Positions 16,922 to 24,645 of a stretch of DNA of 64,000 bases are shown piece after piece. Source of the stretch: Streptomyces sp. B93 (GTDB taxonomy: Bacteria; Actinomycetota; Actinomycetes; Streptomycetales; Streptomycetaceae). The translations under genes were made by a program, and so were the position numbers. The stretch is from the NCBI RefSeq assembly GCF_018070565.1, contig NZ_JAGPXL010000033.1, positions 1 to 64,000 on the forward strand, in the 5' to 3' direction. The stretch's first letter is position 1; the number at the start of each line of letters is the position of its first letter. The notes below the pieces were generated by a model. It ran no database searches and had not been told where the DNA came from. It saw only the letters and a program-made list of their open reading frames with translations.

Positions 16922-16992
16922 GGGGCGCCGCAAGGCGCCCCTTCAGGGGGCGCGGGGAACTGCGCGCCCGGCCACGACGAACCCGCGGCCGG
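16922..16992. repeat. Dispersed Streptomyces-type intergenic repeat with a hairpin
   Basis: A perfect hairpin GGGGCGCC-GCAA-GGCGCCCC (16922-16941) is followed by GGGGGCGCGGGGAACTGCGCG, a motif that recurs in many Streptomyces intergenic regions, and then CCACGACGAACCCGCGGCCG. It lies between the lipoprotein gene and rdgB. Identification as a repeat family is from memory. Confidence 0.6.
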
Positions 16993-17022
16993 CAGACGGC
17001 CCACCCTCACCCACCGCAACCG

Positions 17023-17424
17023 CTACGGCGTACAGACCTTCGTCAGTTCCCCGGCCGCGTCCGTCACACCGCTGATGTCGGGCGTGGCATCCCCGTTCTC
17101 CACCGCGGTGGTGACCTCCACCAACGCCTCCCGCAGATTCGCCGTCGCCTTGTCGAGGTCGGCGTCCCCGGTCTCGCTGTCGATCCGGTCGAGGCTGTCA
17201 TCGACCGCCTCGATGGCCTCCTGGGTCTGGGTGGGGTCCTCGGCCGCCGCGTCCACCGCCTGCTGGAGATCGGTGACGGCGTCGGCGACGGCGTCGGCCG
17301 TCTCGACGCAGTCGAGCGCCTTGCTGACGGCGTCGCACCCCGTGGTCAGCCCGACCGTCAGCCCGATGGCTGCCACGGTGGTGGCGATGACGGTACGGCT
17401 GCGCCGACGACGGCTCACGGCCAT
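17023..17424 (-). CDS. Small secreted protein, possible lipoprotein
   Basis: 133 residues that I cannot assign to a named family. A basic N-terminus (VSRRRRSRT) leads into a hydrophobic segment VIATTVAAIGLTVGL, then TTGC, a weak lipobox with Cys30. The mature part is acidic and helical, with many Ala/Asp/Glu/Thr residues (DAVADAVTDLQQAVDAAAEDPTQTQEAIEAV), and ends with a second Cys in LTKVCTP. A helical wall-associated lipoprotein is plausible; a plain secreted protein with one disulfide (Cys39-Cys131 region) is the alternative. It lies between rph and rdgB on the same strand. Confidence 0.68.
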   Translation of the reverse strand: MAVSRRRRSRTVIATTVAAIGLTVGLTTGCDAVSKALDCVETADAVADAVTDLQQAVDAAAEDPTQTQEAIEAVDDSLDRIDSETGDADLDKATANLREALVEVTTAVENGDATPDISGVTDAAGELTKVCTP

Positions 17425-17566
17425 GGATGGGTCCCTCCCTCGTGCGGGCCCGCGGGGCCCTGGCTCCTGGCCGGGCGCACAGGGATGAGCCGTGCGCCCG
17501 TACCCGTACGGACGCGACGGCACCCGGCGCGGTTGCCCGCGCCGACCACCAGCCTTGGTACGCCCT

Positions 17567-18304
<738 letters not shown>

Positions 18305-18327
18305 GGGGTGAGCCTAGCCCCCATGGC

Positions 18328-18360
18328 GAAGGGCCCCTCCCACCCGGGGAAGGGCCCTTC
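18328..18360. terminator. Terminator hairpin after the PTS IIB gene
   Basis: Inverted repeat GAAGGGCCCCTCC / GGAAGGGCCCTTC, 12 of 13 pairs, in the 73-base gap between the IIB stop and the rph start. Confidence 0.7.
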
Positions 18361-18377
18361 ACCGACGGGACCAGAGG

Positions 18378-18611
18378 TCACATCATGTCTTCGATGTCCG
18401 CCGCGATCGGGTCGGCGTCGGTGCCGATGACGACCTGGATGGCGGTGCCCATCTTGACGACGCCGTGGGCGCCCGCGGCCTTCAGGGCGGCGTCGTCGAC
18501 CACCGAGGCGTCGCCGACCTCGACCCGCAGGCGCGTGATGCAGCCCTCGATCTCCTCGATGTTGTCGATGCCGCCGAGCCCGGCAACGATCTTCTCAGCC
18601 TTGCTGGCCAT
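18378..18611 (-). CDS. nagF: PTS enzyme IIB, N-acetylglucosamine type
   Basis: 77 residues forming a single glucose-family IIB domain. The phosphorylated Cys is in IEEIEGCITRLRVEV; GAHGVVKMGTAIQVVIGTDADPIAADIE completes the domain. It passes phosphate from a IIA protein to incoming sugar at the IIC permeases. It is divergent from the first IIC gene, and a DasR box sits between them, the arrangement known for nagF/nagE1/nagE2 of S. coelicolor. No IIA (crr) gene is nearby. Start ATG 18611 gives the family N-terminus MASKAEKIVAGLGG. Confidence 0.9.
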   Translation of the reverse strand: MASKAEKIVAGLGGIDNIEEIEGCITRLRVEVGDASVVDDAALKAAGAHGVVKMGTAIQVVIGTDADPIAADIEDMM

Positions 18612-18737
18612 GTGCTTCTCCCTGATCCGAACCGCGTTCATCGCAGTAACCGCAGTAACCCACAGTTGGCCCAGCTACGCGAGCGTTCGGGCCGTGGGGA
18701 CCGCAGGATGACGTCACGGCGACACCCTCGTCCCACG

Positions 18738-18753
18738 ACTGGTCTACACCACC
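18738..18753. promoter_or_regulatory. DasR operator (dre) between the IIB and first IIC genes
   Basis: ACTGGTCTACACCACC is a close match to the DasR-responsive element consensus (ACTGGTCTAGACCAGT-like). It lies in the divergent region between the nagF- and nagE1-type genes. DasR is a GntR-family GlcNAc-utilisation repressor released by amino-sugar phosphates. Confidence 0.85.
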
Positions 18754-18796
18754 TCACAGACGGTCGCCAAACCGCCCGGAAGGACGCCCCACGCGT

Positions 18797-20092
18797 ATGA
18801 GTTCCGACGCCGCCGCCCCCAGCCCGGCCCGCGCCCGCTGGAACAGGCTGTTCCAGGGCCTCCAGAAGATGGGGCGCAGCCTCCAGCTCCCCATCGCCGT
18901 CCTCCCGGCGGCGGGCATCCTCAACCGGCTGGGGCAGCCGGACGTCTTCGGCGACGACGGGCTGGGCTGGACCGATGTCGCCAAGGTGATGAACGGCGCG
19001 GGCGGCGCGCTGCTGGACAGCGCGCTGGGGCTGCCGCTGCTGTTCTGCGTCGGCGTGGCGATCGGCATGGCGAAGAAGGCCGACGGCTCCACGGCGCTGG
19101 CGGCGGTGGCCGGGTTCCTCGTCTACTACAACGTGCTGCTCCAGTTCCCGGAGGACTGCCCGGACGGTACGGAGGAAGTCCCGAACGTCGGCTGCCAGGG
19201 AACGGCCGACGGGACGGTGACGGCCTTCACCTACCAGAACCCCGGCGTCTTCGGCGGCATCGTGATGGGGCTGCTCGCGGCCTTCTTCTGGGCCCGCTTC
19301 CACCGCACCAAGCTGGTCGACTGGCTGGGCTTCTTCAACGGCCGCCGACTGGTCCCCATCATCATGGCGTTCGTGGCGATCGCCTTCGCCGCGCTCTGTC
19401 TGTGGGTCTGGCCGCCGATCGGCGACGCGCTGGAGAGCTTCAGCGACTGGATGAGCGACCTCGGCGCCTGGGGCGCGGGCGTCTTCGGCGTCGCCAACCG
19501 GGCGCTCCTGGTCATCGGGCTGCACCAGTTCCTCAACGTGCCCATCTGGTTCCAGTTCGGCAGCTACACCAAGCCGGACGGGGAAGTGGTGCACGGCGAC
19601 ATCAACATGTTCCTCGCGGGGGACCCGGACGCGGGCCAGTTCACCTCGGGCTTCTTCCCGATCATGATGTTCGCGCTGCCCGCCGCCGCGCTCGCCATCA
19701 CGCACTGCGCGAAACCGCACCGCCGCAAGGAGGTCGGCGGTCTGATGCTGTCGGTGGCGCTGACGTCGTTCGTCACCGGCATCACCGAGCCGATCGAGTA
19801 CTCGTTCCTGTTCATCGCGCCCGCGCTGTACGCGGTGCACGCCGTGCTGACCGGGGTGTCGATGGCGCTGACCTGGGGGCTCGGGGTGCACGACGGCTTC
19901 AGCTTCTCGGCCGGGCTGATCGACTACATCATCAACTGGAACCTGGCGACGAGACCGTGGGCGATCATCCCGATCGGGCTGGGCTTCGCGGCCGTCTACT
20001 ACGCCGTCTTCCGCTTCGCAATCACCCGCTTCGACCTCAAGACCCCGGGCCGCGAACCGGAGGACGAGGTGGAGGACGTCACCAAGGTCTGA
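18797..20092 (+). CDS. nagE1: PTS enzyme IIC, glucose/N-acetylglucosamine family (first copy)
   Basis: 431 residues, about ten transmembrane segments. Family motifs include LQLPIAVLPAAGILNRLGQPDVFGDDG near the N-terminus, FHRTKLVDWLGFFNGRRLVPIIMAF, the HQFLN loop and the substrate-site TSFVTGITEPIEYSFLFIAP. Compared with the second copy it carries an insert with two extra Cys (EDCPDGTEEVPNVGCQGTADG, about 119-138) in an early extracytoplasmic loop. There is no fused IIA or IIB domain. It forms the membrane channel of the GlcNAc PTS. In S. coelicolor the second paralogue is the main GlcNAc permease; this copy may be secondary. Confidence 0.88.
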   Translation: MSSDAAAPSPARARWNRLFQGLQKMGRSLQLPIAVLPAAGILNRLGQPDVFGDDGLGWTDVAKVMNGAGGALLDSALGLPLLFCVGVAIGMAKKADGSTALAAVAGFLVYYNVLLQFPEDCPDGTEEVPNVGCQGTADGTVTAFTYQNPGVFGGIVMGLLAAFFWARFHRTKLVDWLGFFNGRRLVPIIMAFVAIAFAALCLWVWPPIGDALESFSDWMSDLGAWGAGVFGVANRALLVIGLHQFLNVPIWFQFGSYTKPDGEVVHGDINMFLAGDPDAGQFTSGFFPIMMFALPAAALAITHCAKPHRRKEVGGLMLSVALTSFVTGITEPIEYSFLFIAPALYAVHAVLTGVSMALTWGLGVHDGFSFSAGLIDYIINWNLATRPWAIIPIGLGFAAVYYAVFRFAITRFDLKTPGREPEDEVEDVTKV

Positions 20093-20123
20093 CCCCGGCG
20101 GAAGTGCCGCCCGAAGACCCACG

Positions 20124-20168
20124 GACCCCGTCTCCGAGCACGGTCAGCGACCGGCCGGACACGGGGTC
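20124..20168 (+). terminator. Terminator-like structure between the two IIC genes
   Basis: GACCCCGT (20124-20131) pairs with ACGGGGTC (20161-20168), with a nested CGGTC-AGC-GACCG hairpin inside. It lies just past the first IIC stop codon, so the second IIC gene is probably expressed from its own promoter. Confidence 0.5.
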
Positions 20169-20231
20169 TCTGACGTCACAAAACCGGTAGGAAGCGCGGG
20201 TTCCTTATCTCACCTTCATCGTGCTAGAACA

Positions 20232-20258
20232 GGTCTACACCACTGAGTGGTGTAGACC
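20232..20258 (+). promoter_or_regulatory. Paired DasR operators forming one 27-bp palindrome
   Basis: GGTCTACACCACT (20232-20244) and AGTGGTGTAGACC (20246-20258) are exact reverse complements around a single central G. Each half is itself a dre-like box. The pair lies 19 bases before the second IIC start codon, overlapping the likely promoter or leader. Confidence 0.88.
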
Positions 20259-20277
20259 ACCACCCGATGGAGGAAGT

Positions 20278-21528
20278 ATGAGCACCGCCACCGATTCGGC
20301 GGCCCCCGCAAAGAAGCGGGGATCCGGTCTGTTCCAGGGTCTTCAGAAGGTCGGCCGCAGCCTACAGCTGCCGATCGCCGTCCTTCCGGCGGCGGGCATC
20401 CTGCTCCGCCTCGGCCAGCCCGACGTCTTCGGCGACGACGGTCTGGGCTGGGGCAAGGTGGCCGACGTGTTCGCCACCGCCGGTGACGCCGTCTTCGCCA
20501 ACCTGCCGCTGCTGTTCTGCATAGGTGTCGCCATCGGCTTCGCCAAGAAGGCCGACGGCTCCACCGCGCTGGCCGCCGTGGTCGGCTTCCTGGTCTACAG
20601 CAACGTGCTGAAGGCGTTCCCGGTCACCGAGGCCAAGGTCCAGGAGGGCGCGGACATAGCCGCGACCTACAACAACCCCGGTGTCCTCGGCGGCATCCTG
20701 ATGGGTCTGCTGTCGGCGGTGCTGTGGCAGCGCTTCCACCGCACCAAGCTGGTGGACTGGCTCGGGTTCTTCAACGGCCGCCGGCTGGTCCCGATCATCA
20801 TGGCCTTCGTCGGCACCCTCATGGGCGTCTTCTTCGGTCTGGTCTGGGAACCGATCGGTGAGGGCATCTCGGACGTGGGTGAGTGGATCACCGGGCTGGG
20901 TGCCGCGGGCGCCGGTCTCTTCGGTCTGATCAACCGCGCGCTGATCCCGATCGGCATGCACCAGTTCGTGAACACCGTCTCCTGGTTCCAGATCGGCGAC
21001 TTCACCAACGCCGCGGGCGAGGTCGTGCACGGTGACCTGAACCGCTTCTTCGCCGGTGACCCGGACGCCGGTCAGTTCATGTCGGGCTTCTTCCCGATCA
21101 TGATGTTCGGCCTCCCGGCCGCAGCCCTCGCCATCGCGCACGCCGCCCGCCCGGAGCGCCGCAAGGCCGTGATGGGCATGATGATCTCGCTGGCGCTGAC
21201 CTCCTTCGTGACCGGTGTGACCGAGCCGATCGAGTTCTCGTTCATGTTCATCGCCCCGGTGCTGTACGTGATCCACGCGGTGCTCACGGCCCTGTCCATG
21301 GCGATCACCTGGGCGCTCGGTGTCCACGCGGGCTTCACCTTCTCCGCGGGCGTCATCGACTACGGCCTCAACTGGAACCTCGCCACCAAGCCCTGGCTGA
21401 TCATCCCCATCGGTCTGGTCTTCGCGGTGATCTACTACGTGGTCTTCCGCTTCGCCATCACCAAGTTCAACCTCGCCACCCCGGGCCGTGAGCCCGAGGA
21501 GGAGGTCGAGGACCTCACCAAGGCGTGA
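20278..21528 (+). CDS. nagE2: PTS enzyme IIC, N-acetylglucosamine permease (second copy)
   Basis: 416 residues, same family and topology as the preceding gene and highly similar along the whole length (LFQGLQKVGRSLQLPIAVLPAAGILLRLGQPDVFGDDG, GFFNGRRLVPIIMAF, TSFVTGVTEPIEFSFMFIAP). It lacks the Cys-containing loop insert of the first copy. AGGAAG directly precedes ATG 20278. It is probably the main GlcNAc uptake channel, feeding GlcNAc-6-phosphate to NagA/NagB encoded elsewhere. Control by DasR is indicated by the paired operator immediately upstream. A 15-bp terminator follows. Confidence 0.92.
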   Translation: MSTATDSAAPAKKRGSGLFQGLQKVGRSLQLPIAVLPAAGILLRLGQPDVFGDDGLGWGKVADVFATAGDAVFANLPLLFCIGVAIGFAKKADGSTALAAVVGFLVYSNVLKAFPVTEAKVQEGADIAATYNNPGVLGGILMGLLSAVLWQRFHRTKLVDWLGFFNGRRLVPIIMAFVGTLMGVFFGLVWEPIGEGISDVGEWITGLGAAGAGLFGLINRALIPIGMHQFVNTVSWFQIGDFTNAAGEVVHGDLNRFFAGDPDAGQFMSGFFPIMMFGLPAAALAIAHAARPERRKAVMGMMISLALTSFVTGVTEPIEFSFMFIAPVLYVIHAVLTALSMAITWALGVHAGFTFSAGVIDYGLNWNLATKPWLIIPIGLVFAVIYYVVFRFAITKFNLATPGREPEEEVEDLTKA

Positions 21529-21548
21529 GTCCCGGCCGCACGGCAGAC

Positions 21549-21584
21549 GAAGGCCCCCCGAGCGATGAGGCTCGGGGGGCCTTC
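21549..21584. terminator. Bidirectional terminator between nagE2 and the MBL-fold gene
   Basis: Perfect 15-bp stem (GAAGGCCCCCCGAGC / GCTCGGGGGGCCTTC) with a 6-base loop in the 73-base gap between convergent genes. Confidence 0.85.
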
Positions 21585-21601
21585 GGCGTACGGCGACGGT
21601 C

Positions 21602-22354
21602 TCAGATCTCGTACGACGCACCCGGCGCCGCCAGTTCCACCGGCCCGTCGTACACCGCGCGGGCGTCGGCCAGGTTGAGCCGGGGGTCGGTCCACGGCGG
21701 GATGTGGGTGAGGACCAGGCGGCGGACGCCCGCACGGGCCGCCGTCTCGCCCGCCTCACGGCCGTTGAGGTGGAGGTCGGGGATGTCCTCCTTGCCGTGG
21801 GTGAAGGCGGCCTCGCACAGGAACAGGTCGGTGTCCCGGGCCAGCGCGTCCAGCGCCGGGGTGACCCCCGTGTCGCCGGAGTACGTCAGCGACCTGCCCG
21901 CGTGCTCGATCCGGATGCCGTACGCCTCCACGGGGTGCGCGACGCGCTCGGTGTGCACGGTGAACGGCCCGATGTCGAAGGTGGACGGCTTGACCGTGTG
22001 GAAGTCGAACACCTCGCTCATCGAGGAGGCGGTGGGGGTGTCGGCGTAGGCCGTGGTCAGACGGTGTTCGGTGCCCTCGGGGCCGTAGACCGGGATCGGA
22101 GCGCAGCGGCCGCCGTCGTGCCGGTAGTAACGCGCCACGAAATAGGCGCACATGTCGATGCAGTGGTCGGCGTGCAGATGGCTCAGGAAGATCGCGTCGA
22201 GGTCGTAGAGACCGCAGTGGCGCTGCAACTCGCCGAGGGCGCCGTTGCCCATGTCGAGAAGCAGCCGGAAGCCGTCGGCCTCGACGAGGTAGCTCGAGCA
22301 GGCCGATTCCGCGGACGGGAACGACCCCGAGCAGCCGACGACGGTGAGCTTCAT
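21602..22354 (-). CDS. MBL-fold metallo-hydrolase (RNase Z/ElaC-like)
   Basis: 250 residues. The metal-binding motif FLSHLHADHCID (HxHxDH) is followed by later ligands in HPVEAYGIR, SGDTG and LTHIPPW, so both zinc sites can form. The N-terminus MKLTVVGCSGSFPSAESACSSYLVE is typical of ElaC/RNase Z-like and cyclic-phosphodiesterase-like members. Actual substrate unknown: tRNA 3' processing is possible, but the RNase Z-specific exosite is not evident. Start ATG 22354. Converges on nagE2. Confidence 0.85.
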   Translation of the reverse strand: MKLTVVGCSGSFPSAESACSSYLVEADGFRLLLDMGNGALGELQRHCGLYDLDAIFLSHLHADHCIDMCAYFVARYYRHDGGRCAPIPVYGPEGTEHRLTTAYADTPTASSMSEVFDFHTVKPSTFDIGPFTVHTERVAHPVEAYGIRIEHAGRSLTYSGDTGVTPALDALARDTDLFLCEAAFTHGKEDIPDLHLNGREAGETAARAGVRRLVLTHIPPWTDPRLNLADARAVYDGPVELAAPGASYEI

Positions 22355-22559
22355 GAAGCAGAAACCTCCGCTGGCGGATGGTGAGAGACGGGGGTCGTGC
22401 GGTCCGTCGAGCGTAAGGCGCAAAACGTCCGGTCGCTCCTCCGCCAAGGGCTGTTGTGGGGGAACTCACCTGTGCTGTCACCGGTTCGGCTGGACGTGGG
22501 GCGTGTGGGACGGAGCAAGGGGCGCGCGGGAAGGGGCGGGCGCCGGTACCGTCTGCGGT

Positions 22560-23009
22560 ATGGACACGTCCTGGTGGCTGGCGCTCGCGGCGGTGGTACT
22601 GCTCGCGCTGGTCGCCACGCTCGTCGACGGGTGGGGGCGCGGGCACGCGCCGAGGGCGGCACGGCGGGGGCGGACGCGGGGTGCGGCGGAGGGACCCGGG
22701 ACGCTGCCGCGGCCCGCGGAGATCTGGTGGGCGAACGTGCCCTACGAGGACGGGCCGGAGTCCAAGGACCGGCCCTGTCTGGTGCTGAGCGTGCGGGGGC
22801 GGCACGCCACCGTCGCCAAGATCACCAGCAGGTACCGTGACGAGCGGGCCGGGGTGATCCCGCTGCCGCCGGGCACGGTCGGGGACGCGCGGGGGCGGCC
22901 GAGCTTCCTGGAGACGGACGAGCTGCGCCGGGTCCCGATGGGGGACTTCCGGCGGCGGGCGGGGGTCGTGGACCCGGTCCTGTGGGACCAGGTCCGTCAC
23001 CTCGCGTAG
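22560..23009 (+). CDS. Membrane-anchored PemK/MazF-like domain protein
   Basis: 149 residues. An N-terminal transmembrane helix (WWLALAAVVLLALVATLVDGW, about 5-25) is followed by a basic Arg/Gly linker, then a PemK/MazF-like SH3-barrel from about residue 50: RPAEIWWANVPYEDGPESKDRPCLVLSVRG, ATVAKITSRYRD, and the final strand region with DELRRVPMGDFRRRAGVVDP. Classic MazF/PemK proteins are soluble mRNA endonucleases paired with an antitoxin; here no antitoxin gene is adjacent and the protein is membrane-tethered. It is probably a non-toxin relative. Start ATG 22560 puts the helix at the N-terminus. Confidence 0.72.
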   Translation: MDTSWWLALAAVVLLALVATLVDGWGRGHAPRAARRGRTRGAAEGPGTLPRPAEIWWANVPYEDGPESKDRPCLVLSVRGRHATVAKITSRYRDERAGVIPLPPGTVGDARGRPSFLETDELRRVPMGDFRRRAGVVDPVLWDQVRHLA

Positions 23010-23108
23010 CGCTCCGCGGGGAGCGCCGTTCGTCGTGTGCCGCGCCGTCGTGGCTGGTCGCGCCCACGCGGCGGAGCCGCACAATGACACAGCCCCGCGC
23101 CCCTTGTA
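23008..23108. repeat. Dispersed Streptomyces-type intergenic repeat
   Basis: After a small hairpin (CGCTCC-GCG-GGGAGCG) comes GTCGTGGCTGGTCGCGCCCA, then CGCGGCGGAGCCGCACAATG and ACACAGCCCCGCGCCCCTT. This arrangement recurs, in both orientations, between genes in many Streptomyces. It lies between two convergent genes and may act in termination. Family identity is from memory. Confidence 0.6.
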
Positions 23109-23128
23109 GGGCGTTGCCCTTGAGGGCG

Positions 23129-24079
23129 TTACGCCCAGAGCTGTCCCTGGAGCGTCTCGATGGCCTCCTCCGTCGTGGCCGCCGTGTAGACGCCGGTGGA
23201 GAGGTACTTCCAGCCGCCGTCGGCCACGACGAAGACGATGTCGGCGCTCTCGCCCGCCTTGACGGCCTTCCTGCCGACGCCGATCGCGGCGTGCAGCGAC
23301 GCGCCGGTGGAGACGCCCGCGAAGATGCCCTCCTGCTGGAGGAGTTCACGGGTGCGGGTGACCGCGTCGGCGGAGCCGACCGAGAAGCGGGTGGTGAGGA
23401 CGGAGGCGTCGTACAGCTCGGGGACGAAGCCCTCGTCCAGGTTGCGCAGGCCGTACACCAGGTCGTCGTAGCGCGGTTCGGCGGCGACGACCTTGACGTC
23501 CGGCTTGTGCTCGCGCAGGTAGCGGCCGACGCCCATCAGGGTGCCGGTGGTGCCGAGGCCCGCGACGAAGTGGGTGATCGAGGGGAGGTCGGCGAGGATC
23601 TCCGGGCCGGTGGTGGCGTAGTGGGCGCCCGCGTTGTCCGGGTTGCCGTATTGGTAGAGCATCACCCAGTCGGGGTGCTCGGCGGACAGCTCCTTGGCCA
23701 CGCGTACGGCGGTGTTGGAGCCGCCCGCGGCCGGGGAGGAGATGATCTCGGCGCCCCACATGGCGAGCAGGTCACGGCGTTCCTGCGAGGTGTTCTCGGG
23801 CATCACGCACACGATGCGGTAGCCCTTGAGCTTGGCCGCCATGGCCAGCGAGATGCCGGTGTTGCCGCTGGTCGGCTCGAGGATCGTGCAGCCGGGGGTG
23901 AGGCGGCCGTCCTTCTCCGCCTGCTCGATCATGTGCAGGGCGGGGCGGTCCTTGACCGAGCCGGTCGGGTTGCGGTCCTCCAGCTTGGCCCAGATCCGGA
24001 CGTCGGCGGACGGCGACAGCCGCGGCAGGCGCACCAGGGGGGTGTTGCCCACCGCGGCCAGCGGGGAGTCGTAGCGCAT
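23129..24079 (-). CDS. cysM: Cysteine synthase CysM, CysO-thiocarboxylate dependent
   Basis: 316 residues, a fold-type II PLP enzyme. The PLP Lys43 is in GSVKDRPALHM, the phosphate cup is in EPTSGNTGISLAM, and the asparagine-loop region is VGNTPLVRL. It joins O-phosphoserine (or an acetylated serine) with sulfide carried on CysO to make cysteine. The genetic link to cysO (6-base gap) and mec identifies it as the mycobacterial CysM type rather than CysK. The Mtb enzyme has a C-terminal tail that closes the active site; here the end (EEAIETLQGQLWA) is similar in length. Confidence 0.93.
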   Translation of the reverse strand: MRYDSPLAAVGNTPLVRLPRLSPSADVRIWAKLEDRNPTGSVKDRPALHMIEQAEKDGRLTPGCTILEPTSGNTGISLAMAAKLKGYRIVCVMPENTSQERRDLLAMWGAEIISSPAAGGSNTAVRVAKELSAEHPDWVMLYQYGNPDNAGAHYATTGPEILADLPSITHFVAGLGTTGTLMGVGRYLREHKPDVKVVAAEPRYDDLVYGLRNLDEGFVPELYDASVLTTRFSVGSADAVTRTRELLQQEGIFAGVSTGASLHAAIGVGRKAVKAGESADIVFVVADGGWKYLSTGVYTAATTEEAIETLQGQLWA

Positions 24080-24085
24080 CGCCGA

Positions 24086-24364
24086 TCAGGCCATACCACC
24101 GGCGACGGCCGGCAGGATCGTGACGTTGTCGCCGTCGGTGAGCTTGGTGTTGATGCCGTCGAGGAAGCGGACGTCCTCGTCGTTCAGGTAGACGTTGACG
24201 AAGCGGCGCAGCTCCCCGGCGTCCACCAGGCGGTCCTGGATGCCCGCGTGCCGGGACTCGAGGTCGGTGAACAGGTCGGCGAGGGTGTCCCCGGTCCCCT
24301 CCACCGCCTTCTGACCGTCGGTGTACGGGCGGAGGATGGTCGGGATGCGGACCTCGATGGCCAT
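24086..24364 (-). CDS. cysO: Sulfur carrier protein CysO (MoaD/ThiS-like), precursor form
   Basis: 92 residues, ubiquitin-like beta-grasp fold (MAIEVRIPTILRPYTDGQKAV ... NVYLNDEDVRFLDGINTKLTDGDNVTILPAVAGGMA). Active carriers must end in Gly-Gly; this one continues with Met91-Ala92 after Gly89-Gly90. So a two-residue tail must be removed before thiocarboxylation, a job fitting the Mec/JAMM protease encoded just upstream. CAGGAG precedes ATG 24364. It delivers sulfide to CysM. A Cys-rich-ending leader peptide lies upstream. Confidence 0.94.
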   Translation of the reverse strand: MAIEVRIPTILRPYTDGQKAVEGTGDTLADLFTDLESRHAGIQDRLVDAGELRRFVNVYLNDEDVRFLDGINTKLTDGDNVTILPAVAGGMA

Positions 24365-24461
24365 GTCAAAGGGCTCCTGTCGAAGGAAGGGGTCTGGTGG
24401 GAGGGCGCACGCACGCGTGAGCGCGCGCCGCGGCACACGGCCGTACGGCGGAAGCGCAGTT

Positions 24462-24557
24462 TCAACAGATGGCGCTGGCGAGCCTGCACAGATCGACGTG
24501 CAGCCGCGCCACGAGCAGCGTGCCCGGCGTCTTGTCGCTCACGTCGAAGAGAACCAT
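24462..24557 (-). CDS. Short leader peptide with Cys codons ahead of cysO-cysM
   Basis: A 31-codon open frame that ends with HVDLCRLASAIC directly before the stop. Streptomyces and other actinobacteria carry a family of annotated leader peptides sharing this R-x-HVDL-x-R-x-x-SAIC ending upstream of sulfur-assimilation genes. Two Cys codons near the end fit ribosome-stalling control by cysteinyl-tRNA supply. It lies 98 bases before cysO, in the only sizeable gap of the module. The ribosome site is weak and the exact start (ATG 24557) is uncertain. Function is inferred from family and position. Confidence 0.72.
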   Translation of the reverse strand: MVLFDVSDKTPGTLLVARLHVDLCRLASAIC

Positions 24558-24593
24558 GGGCTCATCGTATCGATTCCCGGTCCGGCTCCTGGA

Positions 24594-24607
24594 ATGTGAT
24601 CTCACAT
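24594..24607. promoter_or_regulatory. Palindromic operator candidate upstream of the leader peptide
   Basis: ATGTGA-TC-TCACAT is a 14-base inverted repeat with 6-bp arms, lying 37 bases before the leader-peptide start and 39 bases after the end of mec. It resembles GntR/CRP-type sites. The regulator is unknown. Confidence 0.45.
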
Positions 24608-24645
24608 CGTGGATGATTCCTGCCCACCCACTGGGCACCGCGCCG

